Below, piece after piece: positions 10,451 to 21,152 of a stretch of DNA of 64,000 nt. Below the pieces are notes generated by a model. That model saw only the letters and a list, made by a program, of their open reading frames with translations, was not told where the DNA came from and searched no databases. Each line of letters starts with the position of its first letter. Within the stretch, counting starts at the first letter, position 1. Position numbers and translations under genes: made by a program. Source of the DNA: Zopfochytrium polystomum (Eukaryota; Chytridiomycota; Chytridiomycetes; Chytridiales; Chytridiaceae); NCBI GenBank assembly GCA_025765615.1, contig JAIVFJ010000127.1:1-64000 (forward strand). The letters are read 5' to 3'.

Positions 10451-12303
10451 ATGACGACGACGAAGACGGCAACGACGAAGACTGCGACGGCGACGGCGAT
10501 GGGCAACGCGGTCGTGAAGCGCGAGTACCTCGAGGGCATCGACTCGCTGTTCGTTGCTGCCGAGGACGCCTTCCATCTGGTGAGTGGGGTGGGGCGGTGG
10601 AAAGCAGCGAGCGAGCGGCGAAGAGCAAGAAAGAGAGCGAGAGAGAGTGAGGGAGAAAGAAAAAGACACGGACACAAATGGCTATTCCGACCTTACTGCG
10701 ATCTCGCATCTGTTATCCGAATTTTCTTCTCATACGGCTGGATCACGTAACTAGATGACGGTCGCGACCCTCTACAGATTCAAGAACAAAATGAATCCGG
10801 CATCTCTTAAGCGGGACCTTGCGGCATTCATTGCTCCAAAGGACAGATTTCAGATGAAAGTCGTGGTCCCCTCACGGAAGGAGCTCCTTTCTCGCCCTTA
10901 CTTTGTGACGGACACCAGCTTCTCAATGGACAACCATTTCTCCGAAGTCGAATTGGTGAGTGGAAAAATCGTCGTTTCCAGCAACAGTTTTTCAAATATG
11001 GGCCTCACTGATACTTGCTGCTCAGTCTGGCAATGGCGGTAAAGCCGAGCTGGAGGCAATCATCAGCAAAGAGTTCTCCGCAAAGTTCGACTTCTCGAAA
11101 CCGCTGTGGAGCTCAACATTCATCGGCGGGCCCAACGGAGAGTCGTACTTATTTGTCAAAGCTCACCATTGTATCGCCGATGGACAAGGGTTTGTCCGAC
11201 TCCTGCTCACGTTCATGGCGAATCTGGACCCCAATATGAAGGACCCTGCATCGATGATGTACGTGGCTGGACGGAACGTCGCGAAGACCGGGTCCATCCC
11301 GTCAGTCACGGAAAACGCAACACAGCCGCCAACGGCCATCCCACCAGCAAAAACTGCGCTTCTAATGAACGATGGCTCCAACAGCGGGACTGACTCTGAC
11401 TACCCGGGAGTGCGCGAACAGAAAAAAGTCGCGCCGGCTCCTCAGGGGGGCACCGTCACCCACAAGAAACAAAGCCCAGCCGGCCCTTTGGTGATCCTGG
11501 CGATCATCTGGTTGAAACTCGTGGCGACACTTGTTTACATTGTCGACACGATCCGGTTCGTCTCGTCGAACCAGCGTTCCTTCAGCCGGAGCAAGCAAAC
11601 CCCCAACAAGCAGGTGTCTTGGTCCTCCCACGTCACGCTGGCGGACGTAAAAATGGTGAAGCAGGCGTTCGGTGCAACCGTGAACGACGTGCTTCTCGCC
11701 ACGCTGTCCGGGGCGATCGAGCGGTACCTCCGGGAACGCTCAAAAATGTTTGACAGCAACTTTTACTTTTTGATCCCGACGTCCCTGCGGCTGCACAGCG
11801 ACTGGTCCATCACCAATCGCTCCTCCGCGTACATCCTCAACGTGCCCGTCACGAACGGAAACCACAGAAAAGCCATCCGGAGCATCCACGAGCGCATGAA
11901 CGTGAAAAAGAACAACCCGGAGGCCGCCGTCAACTTTGGCGGAAGCGGGGCGCTGTTCTTCTACCCGAACTTGGTGCCAGAGTGGCTCAAGCAGTGGAGC
12001 GCAAGGAACGTGACGGCGGTCGTGACGAACGTGCCTGGTCCCATGGAGCCCCTCCTTTGGGGGGGTGAGCCCATCGATGCACTCACCTCATTTATCCCTC
12101 AGGCCCACCCCAATTCGCTTGGGTGCACCATCTACACGTACCAAGGGCAGGTGGCTGTTTCGGTCATGATGGACGAGGACGAACATGACTTGCTCTTTTG
12201 CCCCGGTGCTGCTGCAAGCATTTGCGGCCTGTTCGACGAAGCATTTGAAGAGATCAAAGCTATGGCTCTGCAGGCTGGGTCTCCTCAGAAAAAGAAAAAC
12301 TGA
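10451..12303 (+). CDS. WS/DGAT-family O-acyltransferase
   Basis: Wax ester synthase / diacylglycerol acyltransferase-type enzyme, expected to move an acyl group from acyl-CoA to an alcohol or diacylglycerol at a membrane. Exons 10451-10579, 10755-10955, 11026-12303 give 535 residues; an in-frame ATG at 10499 would give 519. The active-site motif HHCIADG (HHxxxDG) is intact near residue 157. The C-terminal WS/DGAT half shows VNDVLLATLSGAI and NVPGP. A membrane helix (VILAIIWLKLVATLVYIV) lies between the halves. The second exon was anchored on the acceptor CTAG at 10751-10754 because the later CAG at 10775-10777 leads to a stop; the chosen frame gives HLMTVATLYRF, a family-like start. The exact lipid product cannot be read from sequence. 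Confidence 0.92.
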
Positions 12304-12679
12304 TGATCCTCTTACTATTCTCTGTTTTTTACCTGTCCCGTTTTCGGTATGATGAGCTTTCCCGCTACCTTTTCTTTTGTTCGATTTTCCCCCGTTACTT
12401 TTTGCAAAGAAGAACTTTGTCTCATCCCCTTTCTTTGGTTTCAAGTACGGCAAAGAAGGACTGTATTCGTGTCCTTGCCTGTACTCCAGACCGCTTAAAA
12501 TTCTTTTCACTTGATGCCCTGGGACCTATTTGATCCTTCCACCCTTTCTGCCTTATATATCTATTCCCTAATTGATCAATCAGATCAATACCACGGTGAT
12601 GGTATGTTGTCAGCTTTCCTCTTTTAGATCTCTTTAAAATGTGCGAGCGGTTGGCCCGTCTGGCTTCTACCTGACAAAA
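12304..12679. other. intergenic or missing first exon
   Basis: No long frame. The next gene lacks a visible signal peptide, so a short upstream coding exon could hide here, but I could not place one: its frame meets a stop at 12635 and no good acceptor follows. Confidence 0.4.
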
Positions 12680-14340
12680 ATGGCCAACATCGCCTGCTCA
12701 GTGTCTGTAACAATCACACCAGGTGATACGTGCTGGCAGACATGGACAAGCAACGGACTGAGCGCGGCCGAGTTCTACCGCATGAACCCAGGTTTGTGTT
12801 GCGCGACCGCGCGCAAGAAAACGATTCGGTCAGCCTTTCTAAGCTCGCCCTTCCCTTCCCCGCCCCGCCAACAGGCGTTGACTGTTCAAACCTCACTCCC
12901 GGCTCGCTTCTCTGCATCTGCGCTCCCGACGCTTACTCCGCAGCATGGCCGCCGGCGGCGCTCGGACCATCCGCGGCCGGCACCCCGCACGCCGACGTTC
13001 ACCGCAGCCGCCGCCGACGGCTCTCCCCGCGCAAACACCCCTGGCCGCCGGCGGCCGCCTCCTCCTCCTCCTCCGCCGCCGCCGCAGCGTGCCCCAAACG
13101 CCGCTCTCTCGCCGGCGCAGCCGTCGCAGCCTCCGCACCTGCGTCCGAGGCGTGCGTCGAGAACATGGCGCTCAAGCTGACCAGCGTGTACGAGACGTCG
13201 AGCCAGCAGCTGCGGTGGGACGTGTGCGTGAACGTGAACGACGCGCACGGGTTCTCGGCGGGCATTGTGCAGTTCACCACTGGTACTTGCTCCCCGGGCA
13301 CCCGGGGGAGGGGGGGTGTTGGCCGGTTCGGTGTCCCCCAGCTCGCTTCGTAAACGCGTCATTGTCCCCCAATCCACAAAAAAAAACAAAAAACAACAAA
13401 ACTAAAAAAAAAATTAGGAACGGGATCAGCCCAGGCCGTCATCAGCGCGTACACACGCACCGTTGGCAGTACCAACGAGTTCACTCCGTACATGGGCGTG
13501 CTGAACCAGCTGGCGCAGGCAGCGCAAGCCACGGGCGGGCTGGCGGGGGACGTGTCGGGGCTGACTGGATACTGCGACGCGTGGAGGGCCGCGAGCGCGA
13601 AGCAAGCGTTTCGGGACGCGCAGATGGAGGTTTTCAGTGAAAACTAGTTGAGTATTTCGAGCATTTGAAGAAGGGAGTGTGGTCTTGACGGAAGTCAACC
13701 TGGCGAAAGCAGCACGAGCCTTCTAACACCAAGCAAACGCCAACAAAAAAAAAAAAAAAAACGCAATAGCTGGAAGCCCAGCCAAGACCTCTCCTCCGCC
13801 AGCAACGTCCTTACGGCGTTGGGACGGTCGCAGGTGTTCGACTCGACGATCCAGCTCGGGCTCGAGGGCACGCGGCAAATCCTGAGCCGCGTCGGCGCCG
13901 CTGTTGGGGGCCGCGAGGCCGCGTGGCTTCAGTCATTCTTGGATGAGCGGCGAGCGACGCTGATAGGGATGGGCGGTGCCTGTGAGTTTGATTTTTTTAA
14001 TTTCAATTTTATTTTTTTATTTTTTTTTTAGTTGGCTTGGCTCTTCAACAGCCCAACGGAAACTTCATCAGATGCGCCGACGGTGACGAGGATCGACAGC
14101 TATCAGCACGCGCTGAACACTGGGAACCTCAACTTTGAGGGCGGGCAGCTCGAGGCGTTGAACAACGACGGGGCAGTCATCCAGGTTGTGTGCGACGACG
14201 ACGTCCGTGCCGGCGGCGGCGGGGGGACGGTCACGGCCTCGCCGTCGGTGCACCTCTCGGGCCAAGCAGGCTCTCTCGCAACAGCAAGTGGGCTGACCGC
14301 AGCCGTCGTCTTTGTACTCTTTGCCGTCATTGTGGCCTGA
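12680..14340 (+). CDS. LysM + GH46-type chitosanase, GPI-like tail
   Basis: Predicted chitosan hydrolase. Exons 12680-12791, 12875-13282, 13418-13646, 13770-13981, 14072-14340 give 409 residues. An N-terminal LysM domain (GDTCW ... FYRMNPG|VDCSNL, chitin binding) is followed by a Ser/Ala/Pro linker and a GH46-like catalytic domain. The domain has LTSVYET with the expected acid Glu, NDAHGFSAG with the second acidic residue, FTTGTG, FRDAQ, an ALGRSQVFDSTIQLG helix, a second FLDERRA helix and a late GNLNFE motif, in family order. The C-terminus ends in a Gly/Ser spacer and a hydrophobic tail (VVFVLFAVIVA) typical of GPI anchoring. The start is uncertain: ATG 12680 leaves too little room for a signal peptide. 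Donor of intron 3 is GTTGAG; intron 4 was set by phase. GH46 is best known from bacteria, so transfer is possible but untested. Confidence 0.82.
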
Positions 14341-14653
14341 ACGAGCGAGGGGGTGCGAGTGGCGTGGGGTTATTATATGTATGTACGAAAATATAATGAA
14401 GTGCATACAACAACAAACAACACTGAGGCCAAGGAGAGCTCCATGCGTAGAAGCGAATGAGCAAACAAATGACAGTTCAAGTATTGCTGTGAAAGCCGCC
14501 ACCGACGCTGGATTTACCTGTCGCCTTTGAGCATGGTTAGCGTATTTACTGTAATTCCTTTCTCGTTCGCCCCTTTTACAAGTAATATCTTTTTTGTCGT
14601 CCAAGTCACCGAGTCAGTGCTTCAAGTAGTCGCCATCTCCACTTTCTCGCAAA
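14341..14653. other. intergenic
   Basis: Nothing recognisable; 3' flank of the chitosanase and promoter of the SUN gene. Confidence 0.6.
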
Positions 14654-17600
14654 ATGAACAACAACGATGCCGCCGCCCGTCCTCTCCGCGAACGGCCCAA
14701 GGTCGACTACGCGCAGCTCAACCGCGGTGGCCGCCCACCGACCCCCGGCCCGCAGGCCACAACCATCCCGGCGTCGCCCACCTCGGCCACGTCGTCGACC
14801 CCGTCGTCCGCCACGACCCGGCGCCGCAGCTCGCTCCTCTCGCAGTCGCACCTCTCGCCGCCGCAGCCCTCCTCCTCCTCCTTCTTCGACGACGCGTCGC
14901 CAGTCTCCCTGTCCGCTGCCCACGCCGCCGCCGCCGCTACGGGCGACGAATCAGCCTCGGAAACGGGCGGTGTGCGCCGGTCCTCGCGGATTCGCGCCCG
15001 GCGGTCGGCCGACGGCGGCGAATCGGACGCTTCGGTCGCGTCCGTGTCGTCGGCCGCGTCAGGGACGAGCGCCACGCCTCGCCGATCGAGGCGGAAGTCG
15101 GTGCGGGGATCCTCTGCGGAACCAACGTCTGCCCGCAAGGGACGCGAGGTGAGAGGGGGTTTTGTTTCTGTTCACCCCCGCGGATTGTCCGAAGGGTTGT
15201 TCGTTTTCGTTCGTGACACCAAGAGCTCTGATCCACCGACTATTATTGCAGCCAACGATCCTTGAAGACGATGAGAAAGAGAACCTACCTTCGTTTGCAC
15301 CGGATGGCGTCACTGCCCTGCAGGGAGAGGCTCTGACCAGCCGAAGCCCTCTGTCCGCGTGGGCAGCAGCGAGCGTCAGAAGGGTGATGGAGGCCATATC
15401 GCCATCAACCACCGCGGGAAAGCGAAAGGGTTCTACCTCGAGTCACGCGTCAAACGACGACTTGGAGATCATCGACCAACGCGAACTCGTTCTGGATGGT
15501 GAAAACGACGGTGGGGACGAAGAGGTGGTGACGATGGTGGAGGTTCAATACGGTGACGAAGGGGATTCAGACGAATCAACACAGCGAGCCTCAAGCGACG
15601 TGGACGAAGATCAGCAAGGAAACGTATCGACTGTCATCCTTCCTGTGGATTGGTCGAATCGGCCCATATTGGCGAGGTTATTGGACAATCGTCTTGTGGA
15701 CGTTGCGAGGCCAGTGTTTTCACCCATCTACACCGCGCTTCGGTACCTCTACCGACTCATCGCAAGCACAATTGATCTGCTCATAATCACACCAGGAGAA
15801 ATAGTTTGGGACGCAGTAGTCTCGGCGTCGTCCCTCGTCTCCATTCCTCTCCTCCTGATCCTGAGCGCCATCGGCTCGGCTGCCACTGCTCTGTTTATTT
15901 ATCGTGCTGAAATTGGTGACGCGGTTTCGAGCTATTCTCTGAAAGCATCCGACCTTCTGAAATCGGCTGCTCCAAACCTGACATCCTTCACATCGTCGGA
16001 CGCAAGCGCCTGGAACCCCTTCCCGGCCGGGCTTGGAAACCTGTCCTTCAGCTTGCCTTCTCTTGGGTGGCTGGACGTCAATTTAACTGGATTGACCACT
16101 TATTTGCCGGCAAACATATTTTTTGTTTCCCCAGGAACGGATGATGACGAGAAACCGTCAACTTGGAGCTATTTCAACCCAGCCAACCTTTTTTGGTCGT
16201 CGGTTGACCGACCCTTGGCCCCGTTCAACCCGGAAGACACCGAAAACCTTGCAAATACGGAGCGCCTGAAAGCCCTAGAAACGGCCTTGAATAACTTGCA
16301 GCGGGAGATTGTCAGCAACGGCAACCGCGTCAAATCACTCACCCATTCCCAGAACGAGCACTCTTCCCGTCTTGACAAGAGTGCGGACGCGGTCTCGAGC
16401 TTGAGGAAAAGTTTAGAGTCCCTCCAAAAGACCAACGAGGCGCTCTTCGCAACCGCGAGTTCTGACCTTCTTGCGGCAACGGCCAATCTGCGAAAGGAGC
16501 TCCAAGAGCAGGTATTGTCCCAGTTGGATCTGTTGCGAGAAGAAGTCGCGGCGGACCGCGAAATCGCGCGGGAGGAGACCAAGGCCCAGTACGAATCCGT
16601 TTCTGCAAGTCTTGACAAGTTGACTCATGAAATGGAACTGGCCCGAAAGCGCCAAGAGGACATCGAGGCGAAGCTCAAGGATAAAGTGCGCGAGATTGTT
16701 GCCTCGGAGGTGCCGCCGCTTTTAGTCGCTCGCAAGTTGGACGCTTCCGGCAATATTGAATTGGATCCAGCCTTCCTGGCGTATCTGGAGCGCAAGTTTG
16801 CTGAGCGTGGTTCCACGGGGACTGTCAGAAACGCAGAGCAGGAGCAGACCGGAACTTCATCGCAGATTGACGGAATCAGCGCGGAGCAAATGAGAGCAAA
16901 AGCAAAGATCGAGGCCATCGAGTCGTCGGTTGAACGGTTGGATACGTTAGTTGCAGCAAATGAAGAGGATCGCCTCCGAGACCGTCAGGAACTGACGAAT
17001 TCGTTGGACACGGTGCTCGCCCAGAGCAAGATGTACGTGAACGACGTATTGAGCGGACGCGTCCGTCCGAGCGAAGGCGAATCTTTGATCGTCATGACGC
17101 GCGACGAGGTTGTGGAGTACTTTCAAAAGGAGATTTCAAAGATATCATCTGTCGGGTCAGCTCCATCCGTTGAGGTGCTCTTGCCCATCTTGGATGAAGT
17201 GGTTCAGCGGTCCCTGGCACGTTACGCTGCCGATGCGATCGGACGTCCAGACTTTGCCCTCGGCACTGCGGGGGCGGTGATCGTGACGAGCCTCACCTCT
17301 CAAACGCTGGCAACCGCGAGCGACTCGTTTATAGGAAAATGGCTCGGACAGAAAATTGTTCGGGGATGGGGACCTTACTACGCTTTGACTCCAGGCACCA
17401 TGCCGGGACAGTGCTGGTCGATGGAAGGTATGGTAATGCAGCAAAAGTTGAGAAGGAAAATAAATTCTTTACAATCCAAAAACCGACAGGATCGAGCGGG
17501 AGCATCGGTTTGCAGCTTGCCCGACCGGCGGTGCCTACTGATTTCACGATCGACCACGTTTCACCCGACTTGATCCTCGACAGCGTGCACGGGCTCGAAA

Positions 17601-17932
17601 GCGCACCAAAGGACGTTGAGCTCTGGGCCGTCCTGGACGTTGCGGCCTTCAGAGAGTTGAACCTTGACCTGCAGGACAACCGCCTGCCTGTGCTCTCGCG
17701 GACGCGCGAAGACGGAAGTGTCTCGTTGAACGCGGGACTGCTTCTCAGCGTGCAGAGGTTTGATCCAAGGAAGGGAAGCATCCAGACTTTCCCTGTTCTC
17801 CCGGAAGCTGTGAAAGCGATTCGTTCAAACAAGGTCGTGCCGAACAAGGTCCTCCTTCGAATCCTGAGCAACTGGGGCCACCCTGATTACACCTGCCTCT
17901 ACCGGTTGAGAATTCATGGAAAGGATGTTTGA
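14654..17932 (+). CDS. SUN-domain nuclear envelope protein
   Basis: SUN protein of the inner nuclear membrane, partner of KASH proteins in LINC complexes. Exons 14654-15148, 15252-17427, 17490-17932 give 1037 residues. The first about 200 residues are Ser/Arg/Ala-rich and basic (nucleoplasmic). Hydrophobic segments near residues 355-385 (LLLILSAIGSAATALFI) form the membrane anchor. A long Glu/Lys/Leu-rich coiled coil follows. The last about 200 residues form the SUN domain: PDFALGTAGAVIV, GWGPYYALTPGTMPGQCW, then across intron 2 SIGLQLARP, FTIDHVS and APKDVELW. The conserved Cys of PGQCW is the residue that pairs with KASH peptides in animal SUN proteins. Intron 2 (62 nt) sits inside the SUN domain. 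Confidence 0.93.
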
Positions 17933-18293
17933 GGCTGCTGCGTTTTATTTTATATTTGCTCTGCTCTCTTGCTCGCCTTTTATAATTGTTCTTTCGCTTT
18001 TTGTTTTGTTTGGTTTTCGTATGTGTCAAGTGTTCCCTGCGTCGGCTTTCTCTTTCCCTTACTTTTTTTTTTGTTCATGTGTTCAAACGACCCAACAAAC
18101 CAACAATAAACATGCACAGTGAAGCCCAAGCGCAGCGCGCAATCGCCCAGTCCTCCCATCCACGCCTTGCACTTATTATCGAGGACTCACCAAGTTCTGA
18201 AGCACATCCAAGCCCCCCTCCTGTTCCTACAAACTTCTTTTTTTTCTTTTTTTTTTTTTTTTTGTTTTTTCTACAGACCTTCCACACTTCCGC
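17933..18293. other. convergent 3' flanks
   Basis: Between two genes ending towards each other. T-rich with a long T run (about 18237-18263). No gene seen. Confidence 0.6.
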
Positions 18294-19375
18294 TCATTCG
18301 TCGTCGTCAAAACACAGCGCCGCACCGATGCGTCTGACGTGCGCACAGAGCTCCTCGTGCAGCCGGCGGTACGGAAAGCTGCTGCCGGCCAGCTGCCCGC
18401 TCTCCAGCAGCGCCTCCAGCTGCGCCGCGCGCGTCTCCAGTGTGGCCGCGTAGTACTCTTGCGCGGGCGTCGGCAGCGTCGTCGCCGCGTCGAAGACGAT
18501 GTTGGTCATGCGCTTGTGCAGCGGCCCGCCGCTGCCGCCGGTCAGGGTGTGCTGGAGGACGGCCTCCTTGCGGGGGTTTTGGGTTGTTGGGTGGAATAAA
18601 AAGCAGAGAAGAACAAATGAACGAAAGAAAGATCTGTTAGACGCATGTGGTTCATGGCAACTCCATACGTCCACGCAGGGGACAGTCCCGAACACCATCA
18701 AGGCCAAAATTTGTGGAGGGAGGTTAGGGAAGGGTTTGGGGGGCCGCGCCGAAGGGCGGGCGGCGTTGCGTCCGCTCTGGGGGTCGCAACGGATGGAACG
18801 GTTGACGTTGCGAGCGGCGGCAAACAACTCACGATAGTCTGCAGCTCGACGACGAGGCGCATGTGGAGCTTGCTTTCCCGCGGCCACGCGGCGGTGGTAA
18901 ACACGCGCAGGAACGAGTTGACCGCCGCGACGGCGTCTGCGTCCGAATCAAAGTCCGAGTACAGGATGAGGATGAGGTACGCCAGCTGCAGCCGCTGGAC
19001 CGACGCCTGCGGTGCGATCTTGGCCGGCTGCGGCTTGGTGATGGTGGGGAGCAGGTGCGGGTTTGCTGGGGGGGAAGGTGGCGTTACTTTCCGGCTGCTT
19101 GTCGGTGGAAAGGGATGGTCCGCGCATGCACGTCATGATCGCCCGCATGGCGCTGGGTCGGCTGGCAAAATAACGACCAACTAAATACCTTCCAAGGCCT
19201 CGAGCTGCGACGTCAGTTCGTCCGGATCCGAGTCTGTCACAAACAACCGTATGACGGTATCGGCAACCTTTGCTGCGGCGCGGATTTCCGCGGCTTGGGC
19301 GGGTCTGGCCGTTTTTGCGGCTTGCGCCGCGAGCCGGTACAGCGGGGCGGAGGCAGCGCTTCGCTGGTTGGACAT
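18294..19375 (-). CDS. unrecognised helical protein
   Basis: Spliced minus-strand gene, family not recognised. Exons in transcript order 19375-19189, 19065-18833, 18566-18294; 230 residues. The peptide is Ala/Leu-rich and mostly helical. It starts MSNQRSAASAPLYRLAAQAAK and ends with the acidic tail FDDDE. A central segment (RLQLAYLILILYSDFD, then VNSFLRVFTTAAWPRESKLHM) is the part most likely to be diagnostic. All splice sites are GT..AG with correct phase, and composition fits coding sequence. It lies 105 bp downstream of the FANCE-like stop on the same strand, so a shared repair role is possible but only by neighbourhood. The 266-nt last intron is longer than usual here and could hide another small exon. 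Confidence 0.6.
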
Positions 19376-19480
19376 TTGATTTTTGATTTGTTCGTTTCGT
19401 TGGTTGGTTGTCCGCCGCGACGACGACGACGGACGACAAGTCAAAAGTCCGACAGGACACACACAAAAAACACACGCGTT

Positions 19481-21109
19481 TCATGTCGTCGGAAGGCTTT
19501 TTTCCAAGGCGCCCCTCATGAACGAATCGACGCTTCCGACGGCCTCGCGGAGCGCAAGAACGGCTCTGCTCGACAACTGTTCGAGCCCACCCCATAGGAA
19601 AGTAACAAAAGGATCAGGGAGATGTAGAGCGATGTGCCTTCGCGAGATGAAAGAATACTGCGCACCTTCAAGCCATGGCTTTTGATGGCGTTCAGGACAG
19701 CCGAGAGCAGGCTGGCGAACTTGTTGGACTTGCGCCGCGTGTGCTCGTCAAACTTGCGGATTGACGCGATCACGTCTTTGGGCCGGGGGTGAACGGAAGA
19801 GAAAATTAAACAGACACCAAGGCTTACTCTCAAGCATATCCATTTTCTTCACATACTAGAGCTCACCTTCAAACATAGCCGCGTCCGCTCCCTTGACTTG
19901 AACTGCAGCCTGCAAGACAGGGACAAAGGCATCCCCCCACTCCCCTCGCGCGCAAAACTTCATCGCGGACGCGTCCACCCGCACCGACGAAAAAGGCCGA
20001 TCCCAGCTCAATTTCCTGGTTGCAGCACGATCATTTTACACTACTTCAGTTTCGCCGTTGTTGTTGTGGGTGTCTCCCGCCTCCCGACGGTTCCAACGGG
20101 ACCGACCGCAAAGGAGAAGGAAAAAAAAAAAAAAAATGTAAAACAAACACCTCAAAGCACTCACTTGAAAAACCGAGCCACGGCAGGCACAGCCAACTCC
20201 TTCAAAGCGCGCGCGACCGTCGCAGCATCGTTCACCGCGGCCTTGTCGTTCCCGTGAGAAGGGGGAGGAGGAGCGGGCAAAGGCGGCTCCGGGCCGCCCT
20301 TGGCGAACGCCAGGAGCGGCACCAGCACGCCGTCGACAACAGAGTCCGGGCAAGTTTTGGCGAGCGACGACAGCTTGGCGACAACCTTGCGCGAGGGGGG
20401 CCGCCCTCCGTTGTGTACCTGCGGGGAGCGATAAAAAAATGGCCATGAGCGGGGGCGGGGGCGCGGGACGTTCTGAAAGGGGGAAGGGCCGCGACAGCTG
20501 GAAATACAGGTTGCAACCTTTGGCCGCAGGGCAAAGAAAAGCACGATCGCGAGTGCGGATGGGGTCAACGAGTCTGGTATGCCTTCCAGAAGGCTCAACG
20601 CAGCGTCGTCGTCGAGAGCGAATATGGGATGATCGTCAGGTAATAGGTGGCAAACCTTTTTTGACATGCGTCAGCCAAGCGATGAAAACAAACCATGCAC
20701 TACCTCTTCGAGGTCCATCTCTTCCAGCTTTGCAGCCGTCGTCGGGGTGAAGCCTTTGAGAGCCTCATCAAAGATCGCTGCGATGGATTCAACCGTAGGC
20801 GCCGGGGCGTGATGCGAGGACTGATGATTGGTTTGTTCCAATGTGGGAGGTCGCTCCGATCTCGCCTTTTTTGGTGGCTAAAGGTCTATTTAGGTGCCTA
20901 ATGTTTTGCTAAACGGGGGGAATGCGGACCCGTCTGATTTTGAACAACGGTGGAGGGGCTTTCTCGGCGAGCGCAAGAGAGTCTTCGTACTCCTTATGCT
21001 TTCTCTTGGTCCCGAGATCGTTTCGTGGAGCGGCTTGGAGGCTCGATCCCAGAGATGGTGCAGGTGGTGGCGGCGGCTTGACACAGCGAGAATTCAGGAT
21101 GGCAAACAT
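19481..21109 (-). CDS. FANCE-like Fanconi anaemia core subunit
   Basis: Candidate fungal FANCE, the core-complex subunit that binds FANCD2 in interstrand crosslink repair. Exons in transcript order 21109-20930, 20877-20704, 20655-20518, 20418-20165, 20015-19867, 19775-19666, 19576-19481; 366 residues. The first about 100 residues are basic and Pro-rich. The rest is a helical-repeat domain that follows the FANCE C-terminal domain in order: SLTPSALAIVLFFAL, KVVAKLSSLAKTCPDSVVDGV, FVPVLQAAVQ, KFASLLSAVLNAIKSHGLK and the ending FMRGALEKSL, which resembles the human FLRKSLKAAL end. The domain assignment is from remembered family pattern, not a search. The intron 1 donor (GTCCGC) is poor and worth checking. 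The start lies 43 bp after the XPB stop, same strand. Confidence 0.72.
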
Positions 21110-21152
21110 TTATCGGACGGCGAAGACCGAAATAAAGCTTGTTCACCCCCCA

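Noticed and set aside
9880..10709. Minus-strand frames up to 265 codons
   Set aside because: Low-complexity Ser/Leu/Phe peptide from GA and A tracts, overlapping the WS/DGAT first exon.
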